Origin: Streptomyces zinciresistens K42
GTDB lineage: Bacteria; Actinomycetota; Actinomycetes; Streptomycetales; Streptomycetaceae
Length of the DNA: 58,167 nt
Reading direction: 5' to 3'
NCBI RefSeq assembly: GCF_000225525.1
Contig: NZ_AGBF01000030.1
Location: forward strand, 1 to 58,167
Shown one piece after another: positions 8,577-15,923 of this stretch (position 1 is its first letter; every line of letters starts with the position of its first letter). A program made the position numbers and the translations under genes. The notes below the pieces were generated by a model. It saw only the letters and a list, made by a program, of their open reading frames with translations, was not told the origin of the DNA and ran no database searches.

Positions 8577-8759
8577 ATGGTGCTGGTGCAGGCGCTGTCC
8601 GCGGTGGTCGAGACGGCCCTGGGCCTGATGGCGCAGGCGAGGCTGGGGGTGGTGGGGTTGGTGGTGCTGACCGCCGCGTTCGTCGGCATCCGGGCGCGGC
8701 ACAGCCGGCTGGCCGTGGGGGCGGTGGTGGTGTTCGTCCTGCTGATGAGTCAGGCCTGA
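8577..8759 (+). CDS. Small two-helix membrane protein, DevA-locus family, copy A (60 aa)
   Basis: Two hydrophobic segments (about residues 2-14 plus 22-37, and 46-58) are joined by a basic turn GIRARHSR. It aligns end to end with the small proteins at 10534 and 11899: a conserved Glu after the first segment, a G-I/V-V/I-G/A-L core, a basic R/K-A-R/K turn, then GAVxxxxLL. ATG 8577 is preferred over 8562 because it matches the paralogues' length and has GGTGG five bases upstream. The stop overlaps the convergent gene at 8750 by 10 bp. Function unknown; a membrane partner or target of the divergent regulator is the obvious guess. Confidence 0.72.
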   Translation: MVLVQALSAVVETALGLMAQARLGVVGLVVLTAAFVGIRARHSRLAVGAVVVFVLLMSQA

Positions 8760-9502
8760 TCCCGCACCGCGCGCAGCAGGGGCAGCAGGGAGGCCACCAC
8801 GTGGGCGGCGCCGGCCTGGCGGAGGCGCTTTTCCTTGGTCTCGTTGCGCGCGTAGCCCAGGAAGGGGACGCCGGCCTCGCGGGCGGCCTGCCAGTCGGTG
8901 GGGGTGTCGCCGATGAACAGGGCTCCGGCGGGGGCGACGCCCATCGCGCTCAGGGCCCGGTTGAGGTAGTGCGGGTGGGGCTTGAGGTACTGGAGCTCCT
9001 GCGTGCGGCCGTATATGTGGGGCAGGAAGCACTCCAGCAGGCCGCGGCCGCCCAGGTAGGCGCGGACCACCTGCGGCGAGTTGTTGGTCGCGACGGCGAG
9101 CCGCGCGCCGACCGCGTTCCAGGTCCGGATCAGCGGGTCGGCGTACATCGTGGGCATCGCGGAGCCCGCGGCGCGCAGTTCCTCCTGGGTGAGGCGCTCC
9201 TCCAGCTCGGCGACCAGATCACTGCCGGGGTGGCGGCGGTCGACGGCGCGCAGCACGACGTGCGGGTCGAGGGACCGGCGCTCCTCCTCGCTCAGCAGGC
9301 CCCGCAGTCCGCGCCCCTCCAGCCAGGACACCAGGTCGGCGGCGACGCGCTCGGCCCGGTGCCGGGCGAACAGGCGGCAGATCGGGCCGTCGAAGTCCCA
9401 GAGCACGACACGGGCGGGTCCGATCAGGTCCCGGAGCTGCTCCCACCGGATCTCGGCCTCTGCGGTCACCGTCTCAGTCTGCTGCTTCGTCTCAGGAGTC
9501 AC
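8750..9502 (-). CDS. devB: HAD-superfamily phosphatase-like hydrolase, DevB-like
   Basis: A HAD hydrolase with all four motifs: VLWDFDGPICRLF, LAVATNNSPQ, YLKPHPH and LFIGDTPTDWQAA. The GTG start at 9502 overlaps the TAG stop of the upstream regulator (TAGTG), so the two are translationally coupled. An operon of a GntR regulator and a putative phosphatase is exactly the arrangement described for devA-devB in S. coelicolor, where devA is needed for normal aerial development. The symbol rests on that synteny, recalled rather than searched. Its natural substrate is unknown. The 3' end overlaps the small membrane protein gene on the other strand by 10 bp. Confidence 0.75.
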   Translation of the reverse strand: MTPETKQQTETVTAEAEIRWEQLRDLIGPARVVLWDFDGPICRLFARHRAERVAADLVSWLEGRGLRGLLSEEERRSLDPHVVLRAVDRRHPGSDLVAELEERLTQEELRAAGSAMPTMYADPLIRTWNAVGARLAVATNNSPQVVRAYLGGRGLLECFLPHIYGRTQELQYLKPHPHYLNRALSAMGVAPAGALFIGDTPTDWQAAREAGVPFLGYARNETKEKRLRQAGAAHVVASLLPLLRAVRDQA

Positions 9503-10374
9503 TAGGAGAGTGTCAGGTCCGTGGTGATGGTTTCCCAGAGGGCGTCGAACCACTTCTGGGACTCGGCCACGAACGCGGCGTCGCGCTGTCCGGCCTGCTG
9601 GACGAAGGAGAACAGCAGGGAGGCGGAGCCCAGGGCGTCGTACATGTTCAGCGTCCGGCTCTCGTACTCGTCCTGGCGCTCGGTGAGGACGTAGTAGCCG
9701 ATCAGGGCCTCGGCGCCGTTGAGCAGGTACAGCTTGACCGGCGGGGTGAACGGCAGGGCGCGGAACGTGACGCGCACGGAGATGCCGAGGGTGGAGCGCA
9801 GCGCCTGGAGGTTGTGGCGCAGCACCTGCGCCTGCGCGTTGCGCATCTCCAGCCAGCGCTTGTGGACCGAGTCGTCGCCCTCGCCGCCCTCGACCAGGAC
9901 CGGGAAGGCGAGGTCGATGTCGCGGGACGGGAGCAGGATGCGGACGTCGATCGACTCCGGGCGGATCGCGCCCTCGTGGATCAGGCGCAGGGGCTCGCCC
10001 AGGGCCACCATCAGGGTCTCCGAGGTGTGGCAGACGACGTCCACCTCGACGCGGGGCGCGGCGAACGCCTCGGTCAGGCGGGGGGCCAGGCCGACCATGG
10101 TCGGCTGGGGGGCGTCGCGGGTGGGCGGCGGGAGGGCGATCCGCGGCGGACTGCCCTTGCTGACGTTGGTGAGGAGGCCGTCCTCCTGGAGGGCGCGCAG
10201 TGCCTGGCGTACGGTGCCCCGCTCCACGCCGAACTCCTCGGCCAGCTCGGCCTGCGTGGGCAGGCGGTCGCCCGCCTTGAGCTCTCCGACGCGGATCCGT
10301 TCCCGCAGGATGTCGGCGATCTCCTGCGGCGAGAGTCTCCTGCTGCCGTTCACTGCCACGTTCTCCTGAGTCAC
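9502..10374 (-). CDS. devA: GntR-type developmental regulator DevA-like, copy B
   Basis: N-terminal winged helix at about residues 15-80 (RLPTQAELAEEFGVERGTVRQALRALQEDGLL). The family C-terminal domain follows: VRILLPSRDIDLAFP, FTPPVKLYLLNGAEAL and QKWFDALWETI. It is most similar to copy C (10807). GTG 10374 is chosen because TAGCGT ends six bases before it. An internal GTG at 10356 has AGGAG nine bases upstream and could be a second start. DevA of S. coelicolor belongs to its own GntR subfamily and is reported to be autoregulatory. The palindromic half-sites in the divergent spacer, one abutting the -10 box, agree with that. Coupled to devB downstream. Confidence 0.78.
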   Translation of the reverse strand: MTQENVAVNGSRRLSPQEIADILRERIRVGELKAGDRLPTQAELAEEFGVERGTVRQALRALQEDGLLTNVSKGSPPRIALPPPTRDAPQPTMVGLAPRLTEAFAAPRVEVDVVCHTSETLMVALGEPLRLIHEGAIRPESIDVRILLPSRDIDLAFPVLVEGGEGDDSVHKRWLEMRNAQAQVLRHNLQALRSTLGISVRVTFRALPFTPPVKLYLLNGAEALIGYYVLTERQDEYESRTLNMYDALGSASLLFSFVQQAGQRDAAFVAESQKWFDALWETITTDLTLS

Positions 10375-10380
10375 GACCAA

Positions 10381-10487
10381 ACGCTACAACTCACTCCTAT
10401 CTAACGGGAGTTGTTTGTAGCTTGTTTCAAGGTGGGGGCCAAGTGGGGACAACTCAATCAGAGTTGGCATTAAGTTGGTCGAGTTGG
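10381..10487. promoter_or_regulatory. Divergent operator region with six GAGTTG-type half-sites (copy B locus)
   Basis: The -10 of the regulator (TAGCGT, minus strand, 10381-10386) directly abuts ACAACTC (10386-10392), which is paired with GAGTTGT at 10408-10414. A second pair is ACAACTC at 10449-10455 with GAGTTGG at 10461-10467. Two further direct copies are AAGTTGG (10472-10478) and GAGTTGG (10481-10487). The arrangement suits cooperative binding by the DevA-like protein, controlling both the regulator and the membrane-protein gene at 10534. Confidence 0.65.
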
Positions 10488-10533
10488 CGGAAGTAATCCT
10501 TCCATTCCCGGATGTCCTGAGGAGGAAACACCG

Positions 10534-10722
10534 ATGCCCGTTCTCGCGCTCCTCGCCGCCGTCTTCGTCGTCGGCGTCGAACAGACCCTCCAGTGGAGGT
10601 ACGGTGCCACCGGCATCGTCGGCCTGCTGCTGCTCACCATAGGCATCAAGGCCAAGAGCCCGGCGATCAGTTCGATCGGGGCCGTCGTCCTGGCCGTCCT
10701 GGTGTCGGGGCCCGCCCTGTGA
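10534..10722 (+). CDS. Small two-helix membrane protein, DevA-locus family, copy B (62 aa)
   Basis: Hydrophobic segments at about residues 2-16 and 26-37, then 46-58, with the motif VEQTLQWRYG and a basic turn GIKAKSP between them. It is homologous to the proteins at 8577 and 11899; copies B and C share EQ, QW and YG. An excellent ribosome site (GAGGAGGAAACACCG) precedes ATG 10534. No signal-peptidase site is apparent, so both ends may face the same side of the membrane. It is expressed divergently from the DevA-like regulator. Confidence 0.8.
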   Translation: MPVLALLAAVFVVGVEQTLQWRYGATGIVGLLLLTIGIKAKSPAISSIGAVVLAVLVSGPAL

Positions 10723-10806
10723 TCCACGCGTGCCCCGCGGGACGCGGGCCGCGCCGCGACGGTGCCGGACGCACACGTCACCCTTGTCACACACGGCGGG
10801 GGACGA

Positions 10807-11718
10807 TCAGCTCGTGAGCACGAGCTCCGAACTGATCGTCTCCCACAGTGCGTCGAACCACACGTGCGACTGCTCCACGAAGGTCGCGTCGCGCAGCCCC
10901 GCCCCCTGCTCGAAGGCGAACAGCGGCGACTGGATGCCCGGGGCGTCGTACATCTGGAGCTGCCGCTGCCCGATCTCGACCTCGCTGCGCACCAGCGTGT
11001 AGTAGGCGAACAGCGCCTCGCCGCCGTTGAGCAGGTAGAGCTTGACCGGCGGGGTGAAGGGCAGCGCCCGGAAGCTCACCCGCACCTCGACGCCGTGCGT
11101 GGAGCGCAGCGCCCGCAGGTTGTGCCGCAGCACCTGGCCCTGCGCGTTGCGCTGGGCGAGCCAGCGCCGGCGCAGCTGGAGGTCGGCGTCGTCGGCCGAC
11201 TCCTCCACCGGCGTCGGGAAGGCGAGCGGGATGTCCCGGCTGGGCAGCAGGACGCGGACGTCGACCTTGGCCGGTTTCAGCTGTCCGGTGTGGATGCGCC
11301 GCAGCGGTTCGCCGATCGCGAGGGTGAGGGAGACCGAGGTGAGGCACAGCGCGTCGATCTCGACGTGCGGCGCCGCGAAGGCCGCCGCGATGCGCGGGGC
11401 GAGGGCGACCATGGTGGGCTGCGGCGGCGCCCCGGGCCCGGTGAGCGCTCTGGCCAGGTCGGGGGCGACGGTGGCCGGGGCCCCCTTGGACACGTTGGTG
11501 AGCAGGTGCTCGGACTGCAGGATGTGCAGGGCCTGCCGGACCGCTCCGCGCTCGACGCCGAACTCGTCCGCCAGCTTGGCCTGCGTGGGCATGCGCTGGC
11601 CGGGCCGCAGGGCGCCCGAGGTGATCCGGGCACGCAGTTCGTCGGCCACGTCCCGATGTGACTTCTGTGGCCGCAGTGAACTCTTCCGTCCCTGGACGGA
11701 GATGTGTTTCGGCTCCAC
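10807..11718 (-). CDS. GntR-type regulator, DevA paralogue (DevE-like), copy C
   Basis: The winged helix (RMPTQAKLADEFGVERGAVRQALHIL) and C-terminal effector domain (VRVLLPSRDIPLAFP, FTPPVKLYLLNGGEAL, WFDALWETISSELVL) are closely related to copy B. In S. coelicolor a DevA paralogue, named devE as I recall, lies next to devA; the position here fits, but I leave the symbol blank. GTG 11718 is preferred because TACGGT sits six bases upstream; ATG 11760 is the longer alternative. The half-site ACAACTT touches the -10 box, so autoregulation is likely. Divergent from the membrane protein at 11899. Confidence 0.8.
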   Translation of the reverse strand: MEPKHISVQGRKSSLRPQKSHRDVADELRARITSGALRPGQRMPTQAKLADEFGVERGAVRQALHILQSEHLLTNVSKGAPATVAPDLARALTGPGAPPQPTMVALAPRIAAAFAAPHVEIDALCLTSVSLTLAIGEPLRRIHTGQLKPAKVDVRVLLPSRDIPLAFPTPVEESADDADLQLRRRWLAQRNAQGQVLRHNLRALRSTHGVEVRVSFRALPFTPPVKLYLLNGGEALFAYYTLVRSEVEIGQRQLQMYDAPGIQSPLFAFEQGAGLRDATFVEQSHVWFDALWETISSELVLTS

Positions 11719-11724
11719 CACCGA

Positions 11725-11852
11725 ACCGTACAACTTCCCGCCATCTTTGGGCAGTTCCATGAATGATGGTTATGAGACGCGTCCAAGCGGTCATAACTAC
11801 AGTGAAGTTGGTCGCCAACTTAGGCAACATGGTCAAACTTCAGGGAGGTTGG
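11725..11852. promoter_or_regulatory. Divergent operator region with AAGTTG-type half-sites (copy C locus)
   Basis: The minus-strand -10 TACGGT (11725-11730) abuts ACAACTT (11730-11736). A perfect palindrome AAGTTGGTCGCCAACTT lies at 11805-11821. Weaker copies are CAAACTT near 11834 and AGGTTGG near 11846. The element matches that in the copy B spacer, differing mainly at the first base (AAGTTG against GAGTTG). Confidence 0.65.
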
Positions 11853-11898
11853 CCACAAGAGCCGGAACTGTCGACCGCCGTCCCGGAGGGAGACCGGC

Positions 11899-12078
11899 AT
11901 GCCGCTCGTCTACCTCGCCGTCGCCGCACTCGTCATCGGGTTCGAGCAGTTCGTCCAGTGGACGTACGGGCCGATGGGGATCATCGCCTTCCTGGCGCTG
12001 TCCCTCGGCCTCAAGGCACGCAACGGCCTGCTCGGCGGCATCGGCGCGGTGATCCTCGTCATGCTGCTCGCCCCGTAG
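11899..12078 (+). CDS. Small two-helix membrane protein, DevA-locus family, copy C (59 aa)
   Basis: It aligns without gaps to copy B: MPLVYLAVAALVIGFEQFVQ, then WTYGPMGIIAFLAL, a basic turn GLKARNG, and IGAVILVMLLAP at the C-terminus. Strong ribosome site CGGAGGGAGACCGGC before ATG 11899. It stands divergent from regulator copy C and is followed by a stem-loop terminator, so it is probably a single-gene transcript. Confidence 0.8.
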   Translation: MPLVYLAVAALVIGFEQFVQWTYGPMGIIAFLALSLGLKARNGLLGGIGAVILVMLLAP

Positions 12079-12132
12079 GGACCCCGCGCCCGACCGCGGG
12101 GGACGCAGGGCCAGGGGACCAGGTTCGGCCGT

Positions 12133-12167
12133 CCGGGCTCCCTTCCGGAGGGGAGCCGGGAGCCCGG
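12133..12167 (+). terminator. Stem-loop terminator after small membrane protein copy C
   Basis: CCGGGCTCCC (12133-12142) pairs perfectly with GGGAGCCCGG (12158-12167). The stem can extend outward by GCC/GGC after one mismatch. GC-rich, without a clear T-tract, as is usual in Streptomyces. Confidence 0.6.
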
Positions 12168-12285
12168 CCGGTCAGCACAGCCACAACTTCACACCGACAA
12201 CCGAAGAGCGCACGCACCGCCACAACTCAACAGCTCAAACAGCTCACCTACGGATGAACACGTCCGCCGCAGCCGGGGAGAGGAG

Positions 12286-13545
12286 TCAGAACCCGTCCGG
12301 GCACCAGGGCCGCCTGGACGTACGCAGCAGGGCGTCGGCCAGCCGGGCGGCGCCCGCTCGTTCTTCCCGGACCCGGCCGAGCGCCGCGAGCCGTGCGACG
12401 GACTCGTCGCCGAGCCACAGCCGCCCCAGGTCCGCCACGTCGAGGGTGAGGTCGGCCGAGGCCGCGGTCGGCGCGCAGGACGCCCCCTCCGGCGCCGCCC
12501 GCAGCAGATAGCGGCCGCCGGCCGGGCCGGACGCGTCCGCCACCTCCAGCACCAGTTCGCCCTCCCCCTCGTACGTCCGCGCCTCCAGGGCCCGTACGAC
12601 GTCCAGGACCCGTACCCACAGCCAGTCCGCCAGCGTGGTGACCCTGGCCGCCCTGGGATCGGGGAGGTACAGCGGGAGCAGGTCGTCGGGGGCCCGGTAG
12701 CCGCTCCTGACCGTGGTGATCCAGTCGATCGAGCAGAGGTAGTGCCACAGGGCGCGCTCGGACGCGGGGTTCGCCGCGGCGAGCCAGTCGACCGTCGCGG
12801 TGTTCAACGGCTGCTTGCCGTCCCCCCACCGGTCGTCCGCGCGGTAGGACACCATGCCCTCGACCTCGCCGCCGGGTCCGCGGTGCACGGCGTGGAAGGG
12901 TTCGGTCCACGTGTCGCGCACCTGGCGCACGGCGCCCGTGGCCACCTGCCACCAGCGCTCGTCGCGGTTGACGGCGCCGGGCTGGGCCCGCCGCACCCGC
13001 TCGAACAGCTCCGGGCCGAGCTTGCGCACGTCCGCGCCGTCCACCAGGTCGACACGGCCGCCGTCCTCGGGGCCGGACCAGCGCGGGTCCAGACCGGCGC
13101 GGGGCACGTCCACGGTCCACTGGGCGGAGCTGGTGGCCGGGCCGAAGCCGTAGCGGCCGTAGATCGGGTACTCGGCGGCGATCAGGGTCGCGACGACGTC
13201 GCCGCGCTCCTTCGCGGCGGCCAGGTCGTGGGCCATCATCCGGGTCAGCAGGCCGCGGCGGCGGTGGGTGGGGGACACGGTGACGTTGGAGATGGCGTCG
13301 GCGGGCACCACCGCGCCGCCGACGGCGGTCAGTTCCTGGGCGAAGGAGCGGAAGGTGGCCACGCAGCGGCCGGCGTCGAACGCGCCGAGCGTGCGCGCCG
13401 GGACGACGTAGGAGGCGCGGTCGGCGACCTCCGCCTCGGAGACGTCGGGGGTGCGCAGGAAGCCGGTGTTCAGGGCCCGGGTCCAGTCGGGGATGTCAGC
13501 CTCGCTGATCGGGCGGACGTCGATGTGGGATGCGGGACGGCTCAT
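12286..13545 (-). CDS. Eis-like GNAT N-acetyltransferase (419 aa)
   Basis: A three-part Eis-family acetyltransferase. The N-terminal GNAT domain carries the acetyl-CoA loop [15 protein letters not shown] and the conserved [10 protein letters not shown] segment. A second GNAT-like region spans about residues 160-290. A sterol-carrier-like C-terminal domain ends in Phe (RRPWCPDGF), and in mycobacterial Eis the terminal carboxylate takes part in catalysis. Eis proteins acetylate amines of varied substrates, including aminoglycosides; the physiological substrate here is unknown. ATG 13545 begins [13 protein letters not shown]. Length matches the family. Confidence 0.88.
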   Translation of the reverse strand: MSRPASHIDVRPISEADIPDWTRALNTGFLRTPDVSEAEVADRASYVVPARTLGAFDAGRCVATFRSFAQELTAVGGAVVPADAISNVTVSPTHRRRGLLTRMMAHDLAAAKERGDVVATLIAAEYPIYGRYGFGPATSSAQWTVDVPRAGLDPRWSGPEDGGRVDLVDGADVRKLGPELFERVRRAQPGAVNRDERWWQVATGAVRQVRDTWTEPFHAVHRGPGGEVEGMVSYRADDRWGDGKQPLNTATVDWLAAANPASERALWHYLCSIDWITTVRSGYRAPDDLLPLYLPDPRAARVTTLADWLWVRVLDVVRALEARTYEGEGELVLEVADASGPAGGRYLLRAAPEGASCAPTAASADLTLDVADLGRLWLGDESVARLAALGRVREERAGAARLADALLRTSRRPWCPDGF

Positions 13546-13660
13546 GGGATCACCGTAGGGGGGCGCACGCGGCGGTGTCCTCGCCTTTTCCGCGCCCCCG
13601 GGTGCTCCGGTCTCTCGCCCCCGGGTGCTCCGGTCCGCGGCCGGCCCCGCGGTCACGGCA

Positions 13661-14284
13661 TCAGGTCAGCAGGTCGTCCACCTGGGCCTCGCCGTCGCGG
13701 TAGCGGCGGGTGATCTCCGCGCTGCAGTCGTCCGCGGTGCGCTGGAGCTTCTGGCGGCGCCGTGAGACCTGCCGCTCGTAGCCGACGAGGCGGGCCATGG
13801 CGGCGTCCAGCTCCGCGTCGGTGCGCGCCTGGAGGTCGGAGAGCTCCACCTCGGCCAGCATCTCGGCCGCCAGCCGCCGGTACTCCTCGCTCTGCGGTGT
13901 GCCCAGCGTCACATGGCGGGCGGAGGAGCGGTGGCGGGCCGGGGCGTCGGTCAGGATCTCGCCGAGCCGCTCGACGACGGAGGCCGCGCCGATCGGGGAG
14001 CGGCGCGCCGACTCGGCCCGCAGGATGTCGATCCGGCCCTGGAGCAGCCGCCGTACGTAGCTGAGATCCGCCTCGTCGCTCTGCGCGTCCCGGCGCAGCG
14101 CGCGCAGTTCGGGCAGGCTGAGGGCGGTCAGGTCCCGCGCCGAGGGCTCGGCGGGCAGCGGGGCGTGCGGGCCGGGGCCCGGATCCTCGGCGGTGCGCTG
14201 TGTCGGTGGCCGCAGCCCGGCGGGCGGGCCCGCGTGGGTCGTCACGACAGCCCCGGGCGGCTGCCCGCTACTCGGTGTGCTCAT
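13661..14284 (-). CDS. rsiG: RsiG, c-di-GMP-armed anti-sigma factor for WhiG
   Basis: RsiG binds the sporulation sigma factor WhiG when loaded with c-di-GMP, holding back late differentiation. The published ligand signature E(X)3S(X)2R(X)3Q(X)3D is present twice and intact: [16 protein letters not shown] in the first long helix and [16 protein letters not shown] in the second. This is the expected antiparallel coiled-coil hairpin that carries a c-di-GMP dimer. A Pro-rich tail of about 50 residues precedes the coil. ATG 14284 has AGAGG upstream. The protein (207 aa) is normal length. Divergent from dtd. Confidence 0.95.
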   Translation of the reverse strand: MSTPSSGQPPGAVVTTHAGPPAGLRPPTQRTAEDPGPGPHAPLPAEPSARDLTALSLPELRALRRDAQSDEADLSYVRRLLQGRIDILRAESARRSPIGAASVVERLGEILTDAPARHRSSARHVTLGTPQSEEYRRLAAEMLAEVELSDLQARTDAELDAAMARLVGYERQVSRRRQKLQRTADDCSAEITRRYRDGEAQVDDLLT

Positions 14285-14443
14285 GTGCCTCTACCGTCCC
14301 CTCGACCGGCGCGTGGGAAGCATGGTGCCATCCCGCGTGGCCGCTATGGGACCGAGTGCCCGCGAACAGCCCCGGATGGGGGGTTGAGGAGCATAAAAGA
14401 AGCACCGTACGAGACACTCGCCCCCGCACGGCATGATGGCGGC

Positions 14444-14869
14444 ATGCGAGCTGTGGTGCAGAGGGTCGACGGGGCGAGCGTGGTCGTCGACGGGGAGACG
14501 GTGGGCGGGATCACCGGTGAGGGGCTGTGCGTGCTCGTCGGCGTCACGCACGAGGACACCGCGGAGAAGGCGGACCGGCTCGCCCGCAAACTCTGGTCGA
14601 TCCGGATGCTGGAGGGTGAGAAGTCGTGCAGCGACATCGACGCCCCGCTCCTGGTCGTCAGCCAGTTCACCCTTTACGGCGACGCGCGCAAGGGCCGCAG
14701 GCCCACGTGGAACGCCGCCGCCCCCGGCGAGGTGGCCGAGCCGCTGGTGGCCGAGGTCGTCGCCCGGCTGCGCGCGCTGGGCGCGACGGTGGCGACGGGC
14801 CGGTTCGGCGCCAGGATGCGGGTGTCCCTGACGAACGACGGCCCGTTCACCGTGCTGATCGAGGTCTAG
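14444..14869 (+). CDS. dtd: D-aminoacyl-tRNA deacylase
   Basis: Removes D-amino acids wrongly attached to tRNA. The 141-residue protein is the standard length and begins [17 protein letters not shown]. It holds the catalytic SQFTLYGD segment (SQxT motif) and a C-terminal [13 protein letters not shown] containing the NxGPxT motif. ATG 14444 is fixed by the conserved N-terminus. It is followed two bases after the stop by a long perfect hairpin shared with the convergent gene. Confidence 0.96.
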   Translation: MRAVVQRVDGASVVVDGETVGGITGEGLCVLVGVTHEDTAEKADRLARKLWSIRMLEGEKSCSDIDAPLLVVSQFTLYGDARKGRRPTWNAAAPGEVAEPLVAEVVARLRALGATVATGRFGARMRVSLTNDGPFTVLIEV

Positions 14870-14870
14870 G

Positions 14871-14933
14871 GCGGTGGCCGGGAGGGTTTGCCGGACGCCG
14901 CACGAGCCTCCGGCAAACCCTCCCGGCCACCGC
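14871..14933. terminator. Perfect 25-bp stem bidirectional terminator
   Basis: Bases 14871-14895 and 14909-14933 are exact inverted complements, 25 bp without mismatch, separated by a 13-base loop. The hairpin lies between the convergent dtd and ygfZ stops and would act on both strands. It has no T-tract. Confidence 0.9.
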
Positions 14934-14947
14934 ACTGGCGGCAGGAG

Positions 14948-15913
14948 CTACGGCTGGACGACCGTCTCCTGGGCCGCCGCCGTGTCCCCCGCCATCAGCG
15001 GGGCGTCCGCCGGAACGTTCCGCTTGACGAGCGCGAGCGCGACCGGGCCCAGCTCGTGGTGGCGTACGGACGTCGTGATGAAACCGATCCGGCGCCCGTC
15101 GGGGCCCTCGTCGGCCAGCCGGATACCGGTGCCCTGCGGCGGCAGGTGGACCTCGCTGCCGTCCAGGTGCAGGAAGACCAGGCGGCGCGGGGGCTTGCCC
15201 AGGTTCTGGACCCGGGCGACGGTCTCCTGGCCGCGGTAGCAGCCCTTCTGCAGATGCACCGCGGTGCCGATCCAGCCGAGTTCGTGCGGGATGGTGCGGT
15301 GGTCGGTCTCGAAGCCGAGCCGCGGCCGGTGGTGCTCCACCCGCAGCGCCTCGTGGGCGAGGATCCCTGCGGGCGGTCCCGCCTCGGCCGCGTACGACTC
15401 CAGGTCCGCGCGCGGGAGGAAGAGGTCGCGGCCGTACGGGGTCTCCCGGACGACGACGCCGGCGGGCACCCCGGCGATCGAGCCGGCGGGCAGGTGGACG
15501 ACCGCGAAGTCGGCGGTGCGGTCGGCGACTTCGGCCCGGTAGAAGAACTTCATCGACTCCAGGTAGGCGACCAGCGCGTCCTGGGTGCCGGGCTCGACGT
15601 GGGCCCAGACCGTGGCGCCGTCGTCGACCAGGTACAGCGCGTGCTCGACGTGGCCGTTCGCCGACAGGATCAGCGCCTCGGCGGCCTCGCCCGCGGGCAG
15701 CTCGCTGACGTGCTGGGTGAGCAGCAGATGCAGCCAGGTCAGCCGGTCCTCGCCGGAGACGGTGACGACGGCGCGGTGCGAGAGGTCGACGAAACCGGTG
15801 CCGTCGGCCAGGGCGCGCTGCTCACGGAACAGATCGCCGTAATGGGCGGCGACACCGTCGTCCACGCCCTCGGCGGGCACGGCGCCGGGCAGGCTCAGCA
15901 GGGGGCTCTTCAT
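14948..15913 (-). CDS. ygfZ: YgfZ/GcvT-domain folate-binding protein
   Basis: A tetrahydrofolate-dependent protein that helps maintain iron-sulfur enzymes. The diagnostic YgfZ signature with its conserved cysteine is present as KGCYRGQETVAR at about residue 223, within a GcvT-like fold (VDLSHRAVVTVSGEDRLTWL at the N-terminus). 321 residues is normal for actinobacterial members. ATG 15913 is preceded by TAGGCT seven bases upstream, suggesting a leaderless transcript. It lies 10 bp after nur on the same strand. Confidence 0.92.
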   Translation of the reverse strand: MKSPLLSLPGAVPAEGVDDGVAAHYGDLFREQRALADGTGFVDLSHRAVVTVSGEDRLTWLHLLLTQHVSELPAGEAAEALILSANGHVEHALYLVDDGATVWAHVEPGTQDALVAYLESMKFFYRAEVADRTADFAVVHLPAGSIAGVPAGVVVRETPYGRDLFLPRADLESYAAEAGPPAGILAHEALRVEHHRPRLGFETDHRTIPHELGWIGTAVHLQKGCYRGQETVARVQNLGKPPRRLVFLHLDGSEVHLPPQGTGIRLADEGPDGRRIGFITTSVRHHELGPVALALVKRNVPADAPLMAGDTAAAQETVVQP

Positions 15914-15923
15914 GCCCCCCAGC

